The notes under the pieces: model-generated
The model's database searches: none
What the model was told of the DNA's origin: nothing
The model's input: only the letters and a program-made list of their open reading frames with translations
NCBI GenBank assembly: GCA_017624955.1
Contig: JAGAMA010000002.1
Span: 1-64,000 of the forward strand
From: Alistipes sp.
Lineage (GTDB): Bacteria > Bacteroidota > Bacteroidia > Bacteroidales > Rikenellaceae
Direction: 5' to 3'
Length of the DNA stretch: 64,000 bases
Shown here: positions 27,918 to 35,554 of the stretch, piece by piece
How positions within the stretch are numbered: position 1 is the first letter of the stretch
How the letters are laid out: each line of letters starts with the position of its first letter
Position numbers and translations under genes: made by a program

Positions 27918-28991
27918 CTAAATATGCTTTTCGCCATTGTGGAACTTCACCTCGTCGATAAACTTCTTGATCGACTGCTCCTCGCTGCGGGGGCAGATCA
28001 TCAGCACATCCTCCGTATCGACTACGATGTACTCCTTCAGACCGCTGATGACGGCAATCTTATCCTTCGGCAGCTGCACGATCGAGGAGCGCGTGTCGTA
28101 GAGGTAGCAACCCTCGCTTGGCACGGCATTGGCATAGCGGTCTTTGCGCGAATGCTGATAGACCGAGCCCCAGGTGCCCACATCGCTCCAGCCGAACTCG
28201 CCACAACGGACATAGACATTGTCGGCCTTCTCCATCACGCCGTAGTCGATCGAGATGGCGCGACACTCCGAGAAGACCTGCTCGACAGCCGCAGCCTCCT
28301 TGTCTGTACCCAGGGCGGGTTGCAGGGCCGAGAAGAGGGCGTGGTGCTCGGGGAGATACTTTTCGAAGGCCTCGATGATGCTCTTTACGCTCCAGATGAA
28401 GATGCCCGAATTCCAGAAGAACTCGCCGCAACGGATGAAGGTCTGCGCCAGCTCCAGGTTGGGCTTCTCGGTGAAGCACTTCACCTTCGAAAGGGGCTGA
28501 TTATCCGATACCTGGATGTATCCATAGCCCGTATCGGGACGGGTCGGCTTGATGCCCACGGTTACCAGGGCGTTGCGCTCGGTGGCGAAGGCCATGCACT
28601 CGCCGATAATGGCGCGGAACTCCTCCTCGCCCAGGATCAGGTGGTCGGCAGGGGTGACGACCATCTTGGCTTCGGGGTTCAGCTTCTGCAGCGTGTAGGC
28701 GGCATAGGCGATACAGGGGGCGGTGTTGCGACCGATCGGCTCGCAGAGAATCTGACTCTCCTTCAGCTCGGGGATGTGCTCCAGGACCAGCTCCTTGTAT
28801 TTACGGTTCGTGACGACGAGGAAATTCTCCGCCGGAATGAGCTTTGCGAAGCGCTCAAAGGTGTGGCGAATGAAGGATTTTCCCGTCCCCAGGATGTCCA
28901 AAAACTGCTTGGGCATCGTCTGGCGGCTCTTGGGCCAAAAGCGCGACCCGATACCGCCGGCCATGATGATGCAATATTGGTTATTTGCCAT
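27918..28991 (-). CDS. manC: Mannose-1-phosphate guanylyltransferase
   Basis: 357 residues. The nucleotidyltransferase signature IMAGGIGSRFWPKSRQTMPKQF (about 9-30) is that of GDP-mannose pyrophosphorylases; VVTPADHLI carries the metal-site Asp, and FTEKPNLELA and EFFWNSGIFIW are also family segments. It forms GDP-mannose from mannose 1-phosphate and GTP for surface glycans. No isomerase domain, so this is the short form. It precedes murF in one transcript. Confidence 0.93.
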   Translation of the reverse strand: MANNQYCIIMAGGIGSRFWPKSRQTMPKQFLDILGTGKSFIRHTFERFAKLIPAENFLVVTNRKYKELVLEHIPELKESQILCEPIGRNTAPCIAYAAYTLQKLNPEAKMVVTPADHLILGEEEFRAIIGECMAFATERNALVTVGIKPTRPDTGYGYIQVSDNQPLSKVKCFTEKPNLELAQTFIRCGEFFWNSGIFIWSVKSIIEAFEKYLPEHHALFSALQPALGTDKEAAAVEQVFSECRAISIDYGVMEKADNVYVRCGEFGWSDVGTWGSVYQHSRKDRYANAVPSEGCYLYDTRSSIVQLPKDKIAVISGLKEYIVVDTEDVLMICPRSEEQSIKKFIDEVKFHNGEKHI

Positions 28992-29030
28992 AGCGTGTAT
29001 TGATATGGTTAAATTATTCGTTTCTCAATA

Positions 29031-29038
29031 CAAAGATA
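29031..29038 (-). promoter_or_regulatory. -7 box for manC-murF
   Basis: TATCTTTG on the minus strand, 40 bases upstream of manC and back-to-back with the pssA box. Confidence 0.5.
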
Positions 29039-29050
29039 AAATCTTTTTTG

Positions 29051-29058
29051 TAACTTTG
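29051..29058 (+). promoter_or_regulatory. -7 box for pssA
   Basis: TAACTTTG, 31 bases before the pssA ATG and only 12 bases from the divergent manC box. Confidence 0.55.
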
Positions 29059-29088
29059 CCACCTAACGAGCAACGAATTTTAATTGCG

Positions 29089-29799
29089 ATGAAAAAAATA
29101 CGACTCTTTACCCTGCCGAATTTCATTACGCTGGGTAACCTCTTCTGCGGTGCGATGGCAACCGTGTCGGCGTTGGTCTATGAGGATCTGACGATGGCCT
29201 TCTGGTTGATTGTGGCAGCAGCCGTGTGTGATTTCTTTGACGGCATGGTGGCCCGCCTGATGGGCATCAGCGGCCCGCTGGGCGTGCAACTCGATTCGCT
29301 GGCCGACGACATCTCGTTCGGCTTGGCTCCGTCGGCCGTGCTGTTTGTTATCTTCGGTCAGGTTAATAACGGGCAACTCCCTGAGTGGGTGGCCTATACG
29401 GTTTTCCTCTTTGCGGCCTTTGCCGCCCTCCGTTTGGCGAAATTCAACATCGACGAGGAGCAACATACCGAGTTCCGCGGTCTGCCTACGCCGGCCGCTA
29501 CGCTCTATGTCGTGGCGTTGGGCTGGTCGGTCGAGCAGGGTGGTCTGATGGCCAATCTCAATCCGTGGGGCGTGCTGATTACGGCTTGGGTGCTGGCCGC
29601 CGTGATGGTGTCGAATATCCCGATGTTCTCGCTCAAGTTTAAGGGCTTCGGTTGGAAGGGGAATGAGCTGCGCTACCTCTTTATGGCCTTCTCGTTGGCG
29701 CTCCTGCTCGTTTTTGGCGTGGAGTCCTTCCTGCTGATCATCGGTGCCTATATCGCCATTTCATCGACTTTGGCCGAGATAAATCGCTCGAAGTCATAA
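29089..29799 (+). CDS. pssA: CDP-diacylglycerol--serine O-phosphatidyltransferase
   Basis: 236-residue inner-membrane protein with about seven helices. The CDP-alcohol phosphatidyltransferase motif DG..AR........G...D...D is complete: DGMVARLMG, then GVQLDSLADD (about 46-70). It makes phosphatidylserine, the precursor of phosphatidylethanolamine. The reading frame is open far upstream, but the ATG at 29089 follows its promoter and gives the family's N-terminus (LPNFITLGNLFCG). Confidence 0.92.
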   Translation: MKKIRLFTLPNFITLGNLFCGAMATVSALVYEDLTMAFWLIVAAAVCDFFDGMVARLMGISGPLGVQLDSLADDISFGLAPSAVLFVIFGQVNNGQLPEWVAYTVFLFAAFAALRLAKFNIDEEQHTEFRGLPTPAATLYVVALGWSVEQGGLMANLNPWGVLITAWVLAAVMVSNIPMFSLKFKGFGWKGNELRYLFMAFSLALLLVFGVESFLLIIGAYIAISSTLAEINRSKS

Positions 29800-29801
29800 G
29801 A

Positions 29802-29833
29802 TTTGGTATTTTGAAAATTTTTTAGTAATTTTG
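29802..29833 (+). promoter_or_regulatory. Promoter for the porin gene
   Basis: TTTG (29802-29805), 20 bases, then TAATTTTG (29826-29833), 29 bases before the ATG at 29863. Confidence 0.75.
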
Positions 29834-29862
29834 CCCCGATTTTTTCGCCCCGATTGTTAGCG

Positions 29863-32004
29863 ATGTTACGCAAGAAGTGTTGGATAGTGATGTTGATCGG
29901 CTGCCTGGTGATGCTGGGCGGCGGTTCGGCTTTTGGTCAGGGCTTCAGTGCCCGTGACCTGCAACGAGCACAGCGTAACGGGCAGAATACAAACCTCTAC
30001 GGCTCGAACCCCTACGAGCAGGTGGAGGGCGAAGGCGAGGAGGGCGCTACGCAGAAGCAGGATACGACCAAGGAGGAGCGCATCAAGAAGCCGCTCGAGA
30101 GCTACTTCTTCGATGACTCGATCCGTGCCCTGCCCAACTTCCGTTGGAACCTGGATAGTCGCTACAACCGTATCCGCATGATGGAGATGGATACGACGCT
30201 GACGGATTTCCGTATCGACTACCCCTTCAACCTGGAGGATGTGGGCGATATCTCGCAGGGTGCGTTGGGTCAGTCGTCGCTGCCGGTGAACTACTTCCGC
30301 CGTCCGCAGGATTTCGACTTTACCTTTGCCCAGCCCTATTATGCCTACACCTACACGCTGGACAATATCCCCTTCTACAACGTGAAAAAACCGATGACCC
30401 GCCTGCACTACATCGAGTCGGGTCAGAAGCGTTTCCGCGAGGAGAATTTTGCCATCATGCATGCGCAGAATATCAGCCCCTCGACGGGCTTCAATGTGGA
30501 GTATAAGGCGCGAGGTACGCGCGGTCAGTACGATTGGCAGCGCACGAAGAACCACACCTTGTCGGTGGCCGTGAACCACACGGGTCGCCGCTACTCGGTG
30601 CATGCCGGCTACTACAACAACCACATCGAGCAGCAGGAGAATGGTGGCGTAGTGGGCGAGTGGGCCATTGCCGATACCACCTTCCAGATGCCTTCGGGTG
30701 TGCCGATGAAGCTGGCCGAGGCGGAGGCCGAGAACACCTACCGCAACAACGGATTCTACCTCGTGCAGTCGATCGGTATCCCCCTGCAGCGCATGACTGA
30801 CAGCGACTTCTCGATGGCCAACCTTTCGGCGGTCTATGTGGGCCATGCCTTCGAGTATTCGGCTTGGAGCAAGACCTACCAGGATATCCGCGCCACCTAC
30901 ACCAACGAACGCGATCACCGTGACGAGAATGGCGAGTTTGTCTCGTCCACGGGCGAATATTATAAAGATTGGTACATCAACCCCGTGCAGACGCGCGACT
31001 CGTTGTACGAACGACGAATCTCGAACCGTCTGTTTGTCCAGGCGCAGCCGTGGGACAGAAACGGTGTGGTGGGTACGCTCGACGCGGGTGTGGGGGTAAA
31101 CCTGCACACCTACTCGCAATTTGCGATGGACGATTACCTGACGGGCGAGTATCAGAAGGTCAAGAAGACCGACTATTACGTCTATGGTAAGGTGAGCGGA
31201 AAGATTAAAAAGTATGTGAACTGGGATGGTAATGTGGAATTCCACCCCAGCGGTTACCGCGGTGGTGACCTTTCGGTCGGTGCCAACCTGGCATTGACGG
31301 GTTACATCAGCGGTCGTCCCCTGATTCTCGAAGGCGGCTTCAAGATGGAGCGCCGTTCGCCATCCTATTGGCAGGAGAATCTATTCTCGAACCACTTTAT
31401 GTGGTCCACTCCTTTGAGTAAGGAGACTGAAACCCGTTTGGAGGCCAAGTTCTCGATACCGAGCCGTGCCTATGAGGCCGGTGTATGGCAGAGTGTCTTG
31501 TCGGATCCGATCTACTATGGAGCCGATGCACGCGTTGCCCAGTACGATGGCGAGGTATCTCTGACGGGGGTGTATCTGCGCAAAGATTTCCGTTTCGGCG
31601 GATTTCATTTGGACAACAGGGTATTGTTGCAGTGGAGCACGGAAGAAGAGATTGTGCCGGTTCCCCTGGCCGCCGCCTACCTCTCGTGGTACTACGAGTT
31701 CTGGGTGGTAAAAGATGTATTGCGCCTGCAGTTGGGTGTTGATGGGCATTACAACACGAAGTATTATGCCCCTTCGTACAACCCCGCGCTGTCGGTCTAT
31801 TACAATCAACGCGAAATAGAGGTGGGCGAGTATCCCTACCTCGATGCCTTCGTGATGGCCAAGTGGAAGCGTATGCGCATCTTCCTCAAATACCAGCATC
31901 TGAACAAGGGCTTGTTCGGCGAGGGGGCTTACTTCTCGGCGGCGGGCTACCCGATGAATCCGGGTATGTTCAAGATGGGTATTTCGTGGGGCTTCTACGA
32001 CTAA
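29863..32004 (+). CDS. Putative outer-membrane porin (Porin_10-like)
   Basis: 713 residues with a signal peptide (about 1-27). A polar Gln/Glu-rich stretch (about 30-75) precedes a long series of amphipathic strands rich in Tyr and Arg. It ends in a strand with aromatic residues (FKMGISWGFYD), as in outer-membrane barrels. Overall pattern fits the Bacteroidetes 'putative porin' family. Transport role is inferred from family only. A TTG nine bases upstream could start the frame, but the ATG at 29863 (MLRKKCWIV) gives a clean signal peptide. The transglycosylase gene follows after 44 bases. Confidence 0.75.
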   Translation: MLRKKCWIVMLIGCLVMLGGGSAFGQGFSARDLQRAQRNGQNTNLYGSNPYEQVEGEGEEGATQKQDTTKEERIKKPLESYFFDDSIRALPNFRWNLDSRYNRIRMMEMDTTLTDFRIDYPFNLEDVGDISQGALGQSSLPVNYFRRPQDFDFTFAQPYYAYTYTLDNIPFYNVKKPMTRLHYIESGQKRFREENFAIMHAQNISPSTGFNVEYKARGTRGQYDWQRTKNHTLSVAVNHTGRRYSVHAGYYNNHIEQQENGGVVGEWAIADTTFQMPSGVPMKLAEAEAENTYRNNGFYLVQSIGIPLQRMTDSDFSMANLSAVYVGHAFEYSAWSKTYQDIRATYTNERDHRDENGEFVSSTGEYYKDWYINPVQTRDSLYERRISNRLFVQAQPWDRNGVVGTLDAGVGVNLHTYSQFAMDDYLTGEYQKVKKTDYYVYGKVSGKIKKYVNWDGNVEFHPSGYRGGDLSVGANLALTGYISGRPLILEGGFKMERRSPSYWQENLFSNHFMWSTPLSKETETRLEAKFSIPSRAYEAGVWQSVLSDPIYYGADARVAQYDGEVSLTGVYLRKDFRFGGFHLDNRVLLQWSTEEEIVPVPLAAAYLSWYYEFWVVKDVLRLQLGVDGHYNTKYYAPSYNPALSVYYNQREIEVGEYPYLDAFVMAKWKRMRIFLKYQHLNKGLFGEGAYFSAAGYPMNPGMFKMGISWGFYD

Positions 32005-32048
32005 CGCGCTCTTCTGCACGGGATAAGCTGCCCGCAATGTAACATTTT

Positions 32049-32750
32049 ATGCTGAAAAAGACCATTTTGGTCATTCTGTTCGTGTTGGGTCTTACGACCT
32101 TGAGCGGTAGCTACGACCGCATCGACGCCACAACTCGTGAGAACGCCTTGCTGGCTGAGCGATTCGAACCGAATGACAAGATGATGTTGCTCGGCGAGGG
32201 CGAGTATCAGATCTCGGCCTACGACAACATCTTCCGTAACATTTGCGAAAGTGAGGGCACCGATTGGCGCTTGATGTCGGCCATTGCCTATCACGAGTCG
32301 CGCTTCATGCCGGAACTTTGTTCGCCCCGTGGCGCACGCGGTATGATGCAGATTATGCCTCATGTGGCTCGACAGTTCGATGTCGCAGTCGAGGCGCTGA
32401 ACGATCCGGCTACCAACATCAGCGTAGCCAACAAGGTGATGAATATGCTCACGAAGATGATGCGTATTCCTGCCGAGGCCTCGGCCGAGGATCGTTTGAG
32501 TTTGATCCTGGCCGCTTATAACAGCGGTATCGGCCATGTGGCCGATGCCCGACGCTTGGCCAAGGCACACGGCGAGAACCCCAACTCGTGGGAGTCGGTG
32601 GCTCGCTATTTGGAACTGAAGGCCGATCCGGCCTATTACGAGCACGAGGTGGTGAAGTATGGCCGCTTCTCGGGATCGCGACAGACGATCGCCTATGTGG
32701 AGAATGTCCGCAGCCGTTATGCCCGCTACTGCAACCGCGTAGCTCGTTAA
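32049..32750 (+). CDS. Lytic transglycosylase, SLT type
   Basis: 233 residues with an N-terminal signal or anchor (about 1-20). The SLT lysozyme-like domain has the catalytic Glu in AYHESRF (near 82), followed by SPRGARGMMQIMP, and AAYNSGIGHV near 157. Cleaves peptidoglycan glycan strands to 1,6-anhydro ends in the periplasm. Similar to the MltF C-terminal domain. It sits between the porin and the UpxY-like regulator, probably on one transcript. Confidence 0.92.
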   Translation: MLKKTILVILFVLGLTTLSGSYDRIDATTRENALLAERFEPNDKMMLLGEGEYQISAYDNIFRNICESEGTDWRLMSAIAYHESRFMPELCSPRGARGMMQIMPHVARQFDVAVEALNDPATNISVANKVMNMLTKMMRIPAEASAEDRLSLILAAYNSGIGHVADARRLAKAHGENPNSWESVARYLELKADPAYYEHEVVKYGRFSGSRQTIAYVENVRSRYARYCNRVAR

Positions 32751-32766
32751 AAAAGGAGTAAAAAAG

Positions 32767-33300
32767 ATGCAATCGGAACAGCCGGAAGAGATGATCTGGT
32801 TCGCCATGCGGGCCACCTACCGCCGCGAGATGATCGCGAAGCGGGCGCTCGAAGAGCGCGGTATCGAGAGCTTTGTTCCGATGCGCTATGAATTGAAGCT
32901 TCAGGGTGGACGCCGCAAGCGTAAGCTCGTGCCGGCGATCCACAACCTGATCTTCGTTCACGCCGAGCCCCAGGTGTTGCAGACCGTGAAGGCGCGTCTG
33001 CCCTATTTGCAGTACATGATTCGCAAGGGGGGCGAGAAGATTACCGTGCCCGAGGAGCAGATGCGGCGCTTTATTGCCGTGACGGATAGCCTCGATGCCG
33101 GTTTGACCTACTGCAACCCCGAGGAGCTGAAGCTCGAATTGGGGCAGCGCGTGAAGGTACACGGCGGCCCGTGTGACGGGCAGGAGGGTGTGCTGGTGAA
33201 GATACCCGGCTCGCGTTCGCGCCGCGTGGTGGTTGCCATCGAAGGCGTTACGGCCGTAGCCCTCGCCACGATGAAACCCGAACAGCTGGAGATGCTGTAA
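32767..33300 (+). CDS. UpxY-family NusG-like transcription antiterminator
   Basis: 177 residues. N-terminal NGN domain (WFAMRATYRREMIAKRAL, FVPMRYEL..., then NLIFVHAEP) and a C-terminal KOW segment (LGQRVKVHGGPCDGQEGVLVKI). It is a paralogue of NusG of the kind that in Bacteroides (UpxY) lets RNA polymerase read through the leader of its own capsule operon. No polysaccharide genes follow: a terminator stands 77 bases downstream. It starts 16 bases after the transglycosylase gene. The target operon is unknown. Confidence 0.85.
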   Translation: MQSEQPEEMIWFAMRATYRREMIAKRALEERGIESFVPMRYELKLQGGRRKRKLVPAIHNLIFVHAEPQVLQTVKARLPYLQYMIRKGGEKITVPEEQMRRFIAVTDSLDAGLTYCNPEELKLELGQRVKVHGGPCDGQEGVLVKIPGSRSRRVVVAIEGVTAVALATMKPEQLEML

Positions 33301-33349
33301 GTTAAAAGTTAAAAGTTGAAAGTTGAAAGTTGAGAGTTGAAAGTTTTTT
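33301..33349 (+). repeat. (AAGTTGA)n tract at a stop codon
   Basis: Begins directly after the TAA of the UpxY-like gene. Units are AAAGTTA, AAAGTTG and GAGAGTTGA, about seven copies. Confidence 0.8.
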
Positions 33350-33376
33350 CGTGCTTTCAGCCGCGCAACAAAAAAA

Positions 33377-33410
33377 AAGGGAGATAGCCTGACGTTGGCT
33401 ATCTCCCTTA
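33377..33410. terminator. Bidirectional terminator
   Basis: AAGGGAGATAGCC (33377-33389) pairs with GGCTATCTCCCTT (33397-33409), 13 perfect pairs with a seven-base loop. An A-run precedes it and a weaker T-run follows. It separates the convergent UpxY-like and pectate lyase genes. Confidence 0.9.
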
Positions 33411-33427
33411 TTGTTGAGCTGACTAAT

Positions 33428-33459
33428 TTTCAACTATCAACTTTTAACTTTCAACTTTA
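33428..33459 (-). repeat. (AAGTTGA)n tract at a stop codon, inverted copy
   Basis: On the minus strand it starts at the TAA of the pectate lyase gene. It is the inverse of the tract at 33301-33349, so the two flank the terminator as a long imperfect inverted repeat. Confidence 0.75.
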
Positions 33460-35517
33460 CTGCTGTCCCGTTCCGTTGTCGGCGGCAAAGGGAGCCGATG
33501 CGTAGCCCTCCATCTTACCGACACCTGCACCGGCACGCACGATAGCGGCCACCTCCGAGGCGCTATCATATACATAGGTATAGGCGGGCTTAAAGTCGGC
33601 ATAGACGAGCGGTGTGGCGAGCTTCTCGCCGTTGTAGGCCTTCCACTCCAGGTTCGTGAAGGGGTAGGGGTCGGAGGCATTCGAGGGCTTGTTCGTAAAC
33701 TCGTTGTTATCGGCATAGAGGTAGCCCGCTACGCTGCCCGTGAGGTTCGATACCCACGACGAGCCACTCTTCTTGGCCGGGAAGGTGCAGATGTCGGTCG
33801 GCAGGTGTACATTGTCGAAGGCGTTGTGCTCGACGAGCACCATTGCGCCGTAGGCGCTACCCACGCCGTAGGTCGTGCAGCCGTTGTAGAAGTTGTTGTA
33901 AACATGCACCTTGCCGAATCTTACGCGCGGATGGCGGGATGAGGACTCGTCGAAGAAGTTGTGGTGGAAGGTGGCGGTGATGGCCACATCCTCCGTGGCG
34001 GAGTTCGAGTGGCCCACGAGGCTCGATTTCTGCGTCTTGATGTAGTGACACCAAGATACGGTCACGCCACTCGTGGCGTGCGTAATGTCGCACGAACCAT
34101 CCTCGTAGTCCTTCTCCTGGTTTACCGACTCGAAGGTGCAGTGATCGACCCAGACGTTTTTGCTCTCCTGCATCGAGATTCCGTCCGCACCGTTGTCGGC
34201 CTTCGGCATGACGATATAGATGTTGCGGATGATGATGTTCTGGGCCTCGTTGAGGAAGAAGCCGACGTTTTGCATCTTGAACGAATCGGTGCCGTAGATC
34301 GTGATGTTGCTCGTACGCTTGATATCGAACCAGGGGCTGTCCGAATCACGACCATCCGAGGCGGTAAAGGTGCCGCTGAGCCATACGATGGCCGGGGTGG
34401 TCGATTTGTTCTTTTCGCGCAGCTTCAGCCAGTCGCGGAAGGCCGTGCCCGAGTTGAAGTGGTGGGTATTGGCGGCCGTAGCCCCTGCACCACCCGTCGT
34501 CTCTTGGCCGTAGCCATAGATCACCGTCGGATCGACTGCGCCCGCATTCGCGGTGCAGCTTGCCCGGATCGAGACGAGCTTCAGCAGTGCCCCTTCGGTG
34601 GAGGCGTAGAGCGTAATCTCGCCCGATGAGGTTTGCTTCGGGGCGGTAATCGTTACCGAGGCCTCCTCGACCTTGACACGCCAACCTTCGGGGCGCTCGA
34701 TGGCGATCTCCTTCACGCCCTGCTGTGTCAGGGCAAAGGTGCGCGTCTCGCCCGCCTCGAATTTCTCCTGCGGCTCGGCCGTGAGGGAGAAGCGTACCGA
34801 CCCCGTGATCGGAATCGAGAGCTCCTCGCCCGAGAGGAGCGTGAGGAGCAGCGTAGTTCCGTCATCGCTTACCTTGGCCGCGAGGAAGAATCCCGTGGGG
34901 ACTTTGCTCGGGTCGGCCACAATCGGGTCGCCATTGACATCGGTCATGCGTTGCGGACCGCGACCATCGTGGAGGTCAATGGTCCAAAAGCCCTGCTCGT
35001 CGATGCCGAGCGTGGGGGCTGTGCCCTGCGCTCCGTCAGCGCCCGTGCTACCCGTCTGGCCCTTGTTGCCAAGGCCCTGTACGGGGTTACCCTCCGTGTC
35101 GAGGAGCAGTTGCCAGGTCGAGCCATCGTACGAGAGGTACCAATAGCCGTCCGTGGGGTCGATCTTCAGCAGCGGCATCGAGATCTTGCCCATCTCGCCC
35201 ACAGCACCCTCCGGTCCGATGTCGCCCGTCTCGCCCTTTGTGCCGGGCGAGAGGGTGATCGTCGTGCCGTCGTTGTAGGTGATCGTCACCGAGCCCTCCG
35301 TTTCGCCGACGGAGGTGATGTAACGCGCTCCGTGGAGCGAGCCGATAAGGGTTTGATAGCTCTTCAGGTCGTTGTTGATGGCCGTGAGCGAGGCTTGTGC
35401 CGCCTCGATACGCTGGCTGAGGTCCTTCAGGTCGTCGCGGAGCGCCGAGTCATCATACTCGTCGCCGCAACCCGTCATGAGTAGCGTCGTCAGTAGCAGG
35501 TAGAGCAGTTTTCGCAT
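33457..35517 (-). CDS. Pectate lyase-like lipoprotein with coiled coil and collagen-like triplets
   Basis: 686 residues. Lipobox MTGC (Cys17). Residues 25-60 form a coiled coil of the DUF4988 kind, then Gly-X-Y triplets occur at about 92-111 and 149-166. Beta domains (about 170-335) lead to a PL1-type right-handed beta helix (about 340-640) with VWVDHCTFE near 455, VGHSNS, and the catalytic Arg region SRHPRVRFGKVHVYNNFY near 525. It should cleave pectin/polygalacturonate by beta-elimination at the cell surface. No SusCD pair or other pectin gene is adjacent. It follows the S9 peptidase gene by 37 bases. Confidence 0.85.
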   Translation of the reverse strand: MRKLLYLLLTTLLMTGCGDEYDDSALRDDLKDLSQRIEAAQASLTAINNDLKSYQTLIGSLHGARYITSVGETEGSVTITYNDGTTITLSPGTKGETGDIGPEGAVGEMGKISMPLLKIDPTDGYWYLSYDGSTWQLLLDTEGNPVQGLGNKGQTGSTGADGAQGTAPTLGIDEQGFWTIDLHDGRGPQRMTDVNGDPIVADPSKVPTGFFLAAKVSDDGTTLLLTLLSGEELSIPITGSVRFSLTAEPQEKFEAGETRTFALTQQGVKEIAIERPEGWRVKVEEASVTITAPKQTSSGEITLYASTEGALLKLVSIRASCTANAGAVDPTVIYGYGQETTGGAGATAANTHHFNSGTAFRDWLKLREKNKSTTPAIVWLSGTFTASDGRDSDSPWFDIKRTSNITIYGTDSFKMQNVGFFLNEAQNIIIRNIYIVMPKADNGADGISMQESKNVWVDHCTFESVNQEKDYEDGSCDITHATSGVTVSWCHYIKTQKSSLVGHSNSATEDVAITATFHHNFFDESSSRHPRVRFGKVHVYNNFYNGCTTYGVGSAYGAMVLVEHNAFDNVHLPTDICTFPAKKSGSSWVSNLTGSVAGYLYADNNEFTNKPSNASDPYPFTNLEWKAYNGEKLATPLVYADFKPAYTYVYDSASEVAAIVRAGAGVGKMEGYASAPFAADNGTGQQ

Positions 35518-35554
35518 GGTCGTAGTGTCAGGTAGGTATTGGAGTTGTAATGTC

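Noticed and set aside
28774-29088. N-terminal extension of the pssA frame
   Set aside because: It lies opposite manC and upstream of the pssA promoter; the protein from 29089 has the normal length.
33361-33420. CRISPR-like alternation of repeats around 33.3-33.46 kb
   Set aside because: Units are seven bases, without spacers; the structure is a terminator between two microsatellite-like tracts.
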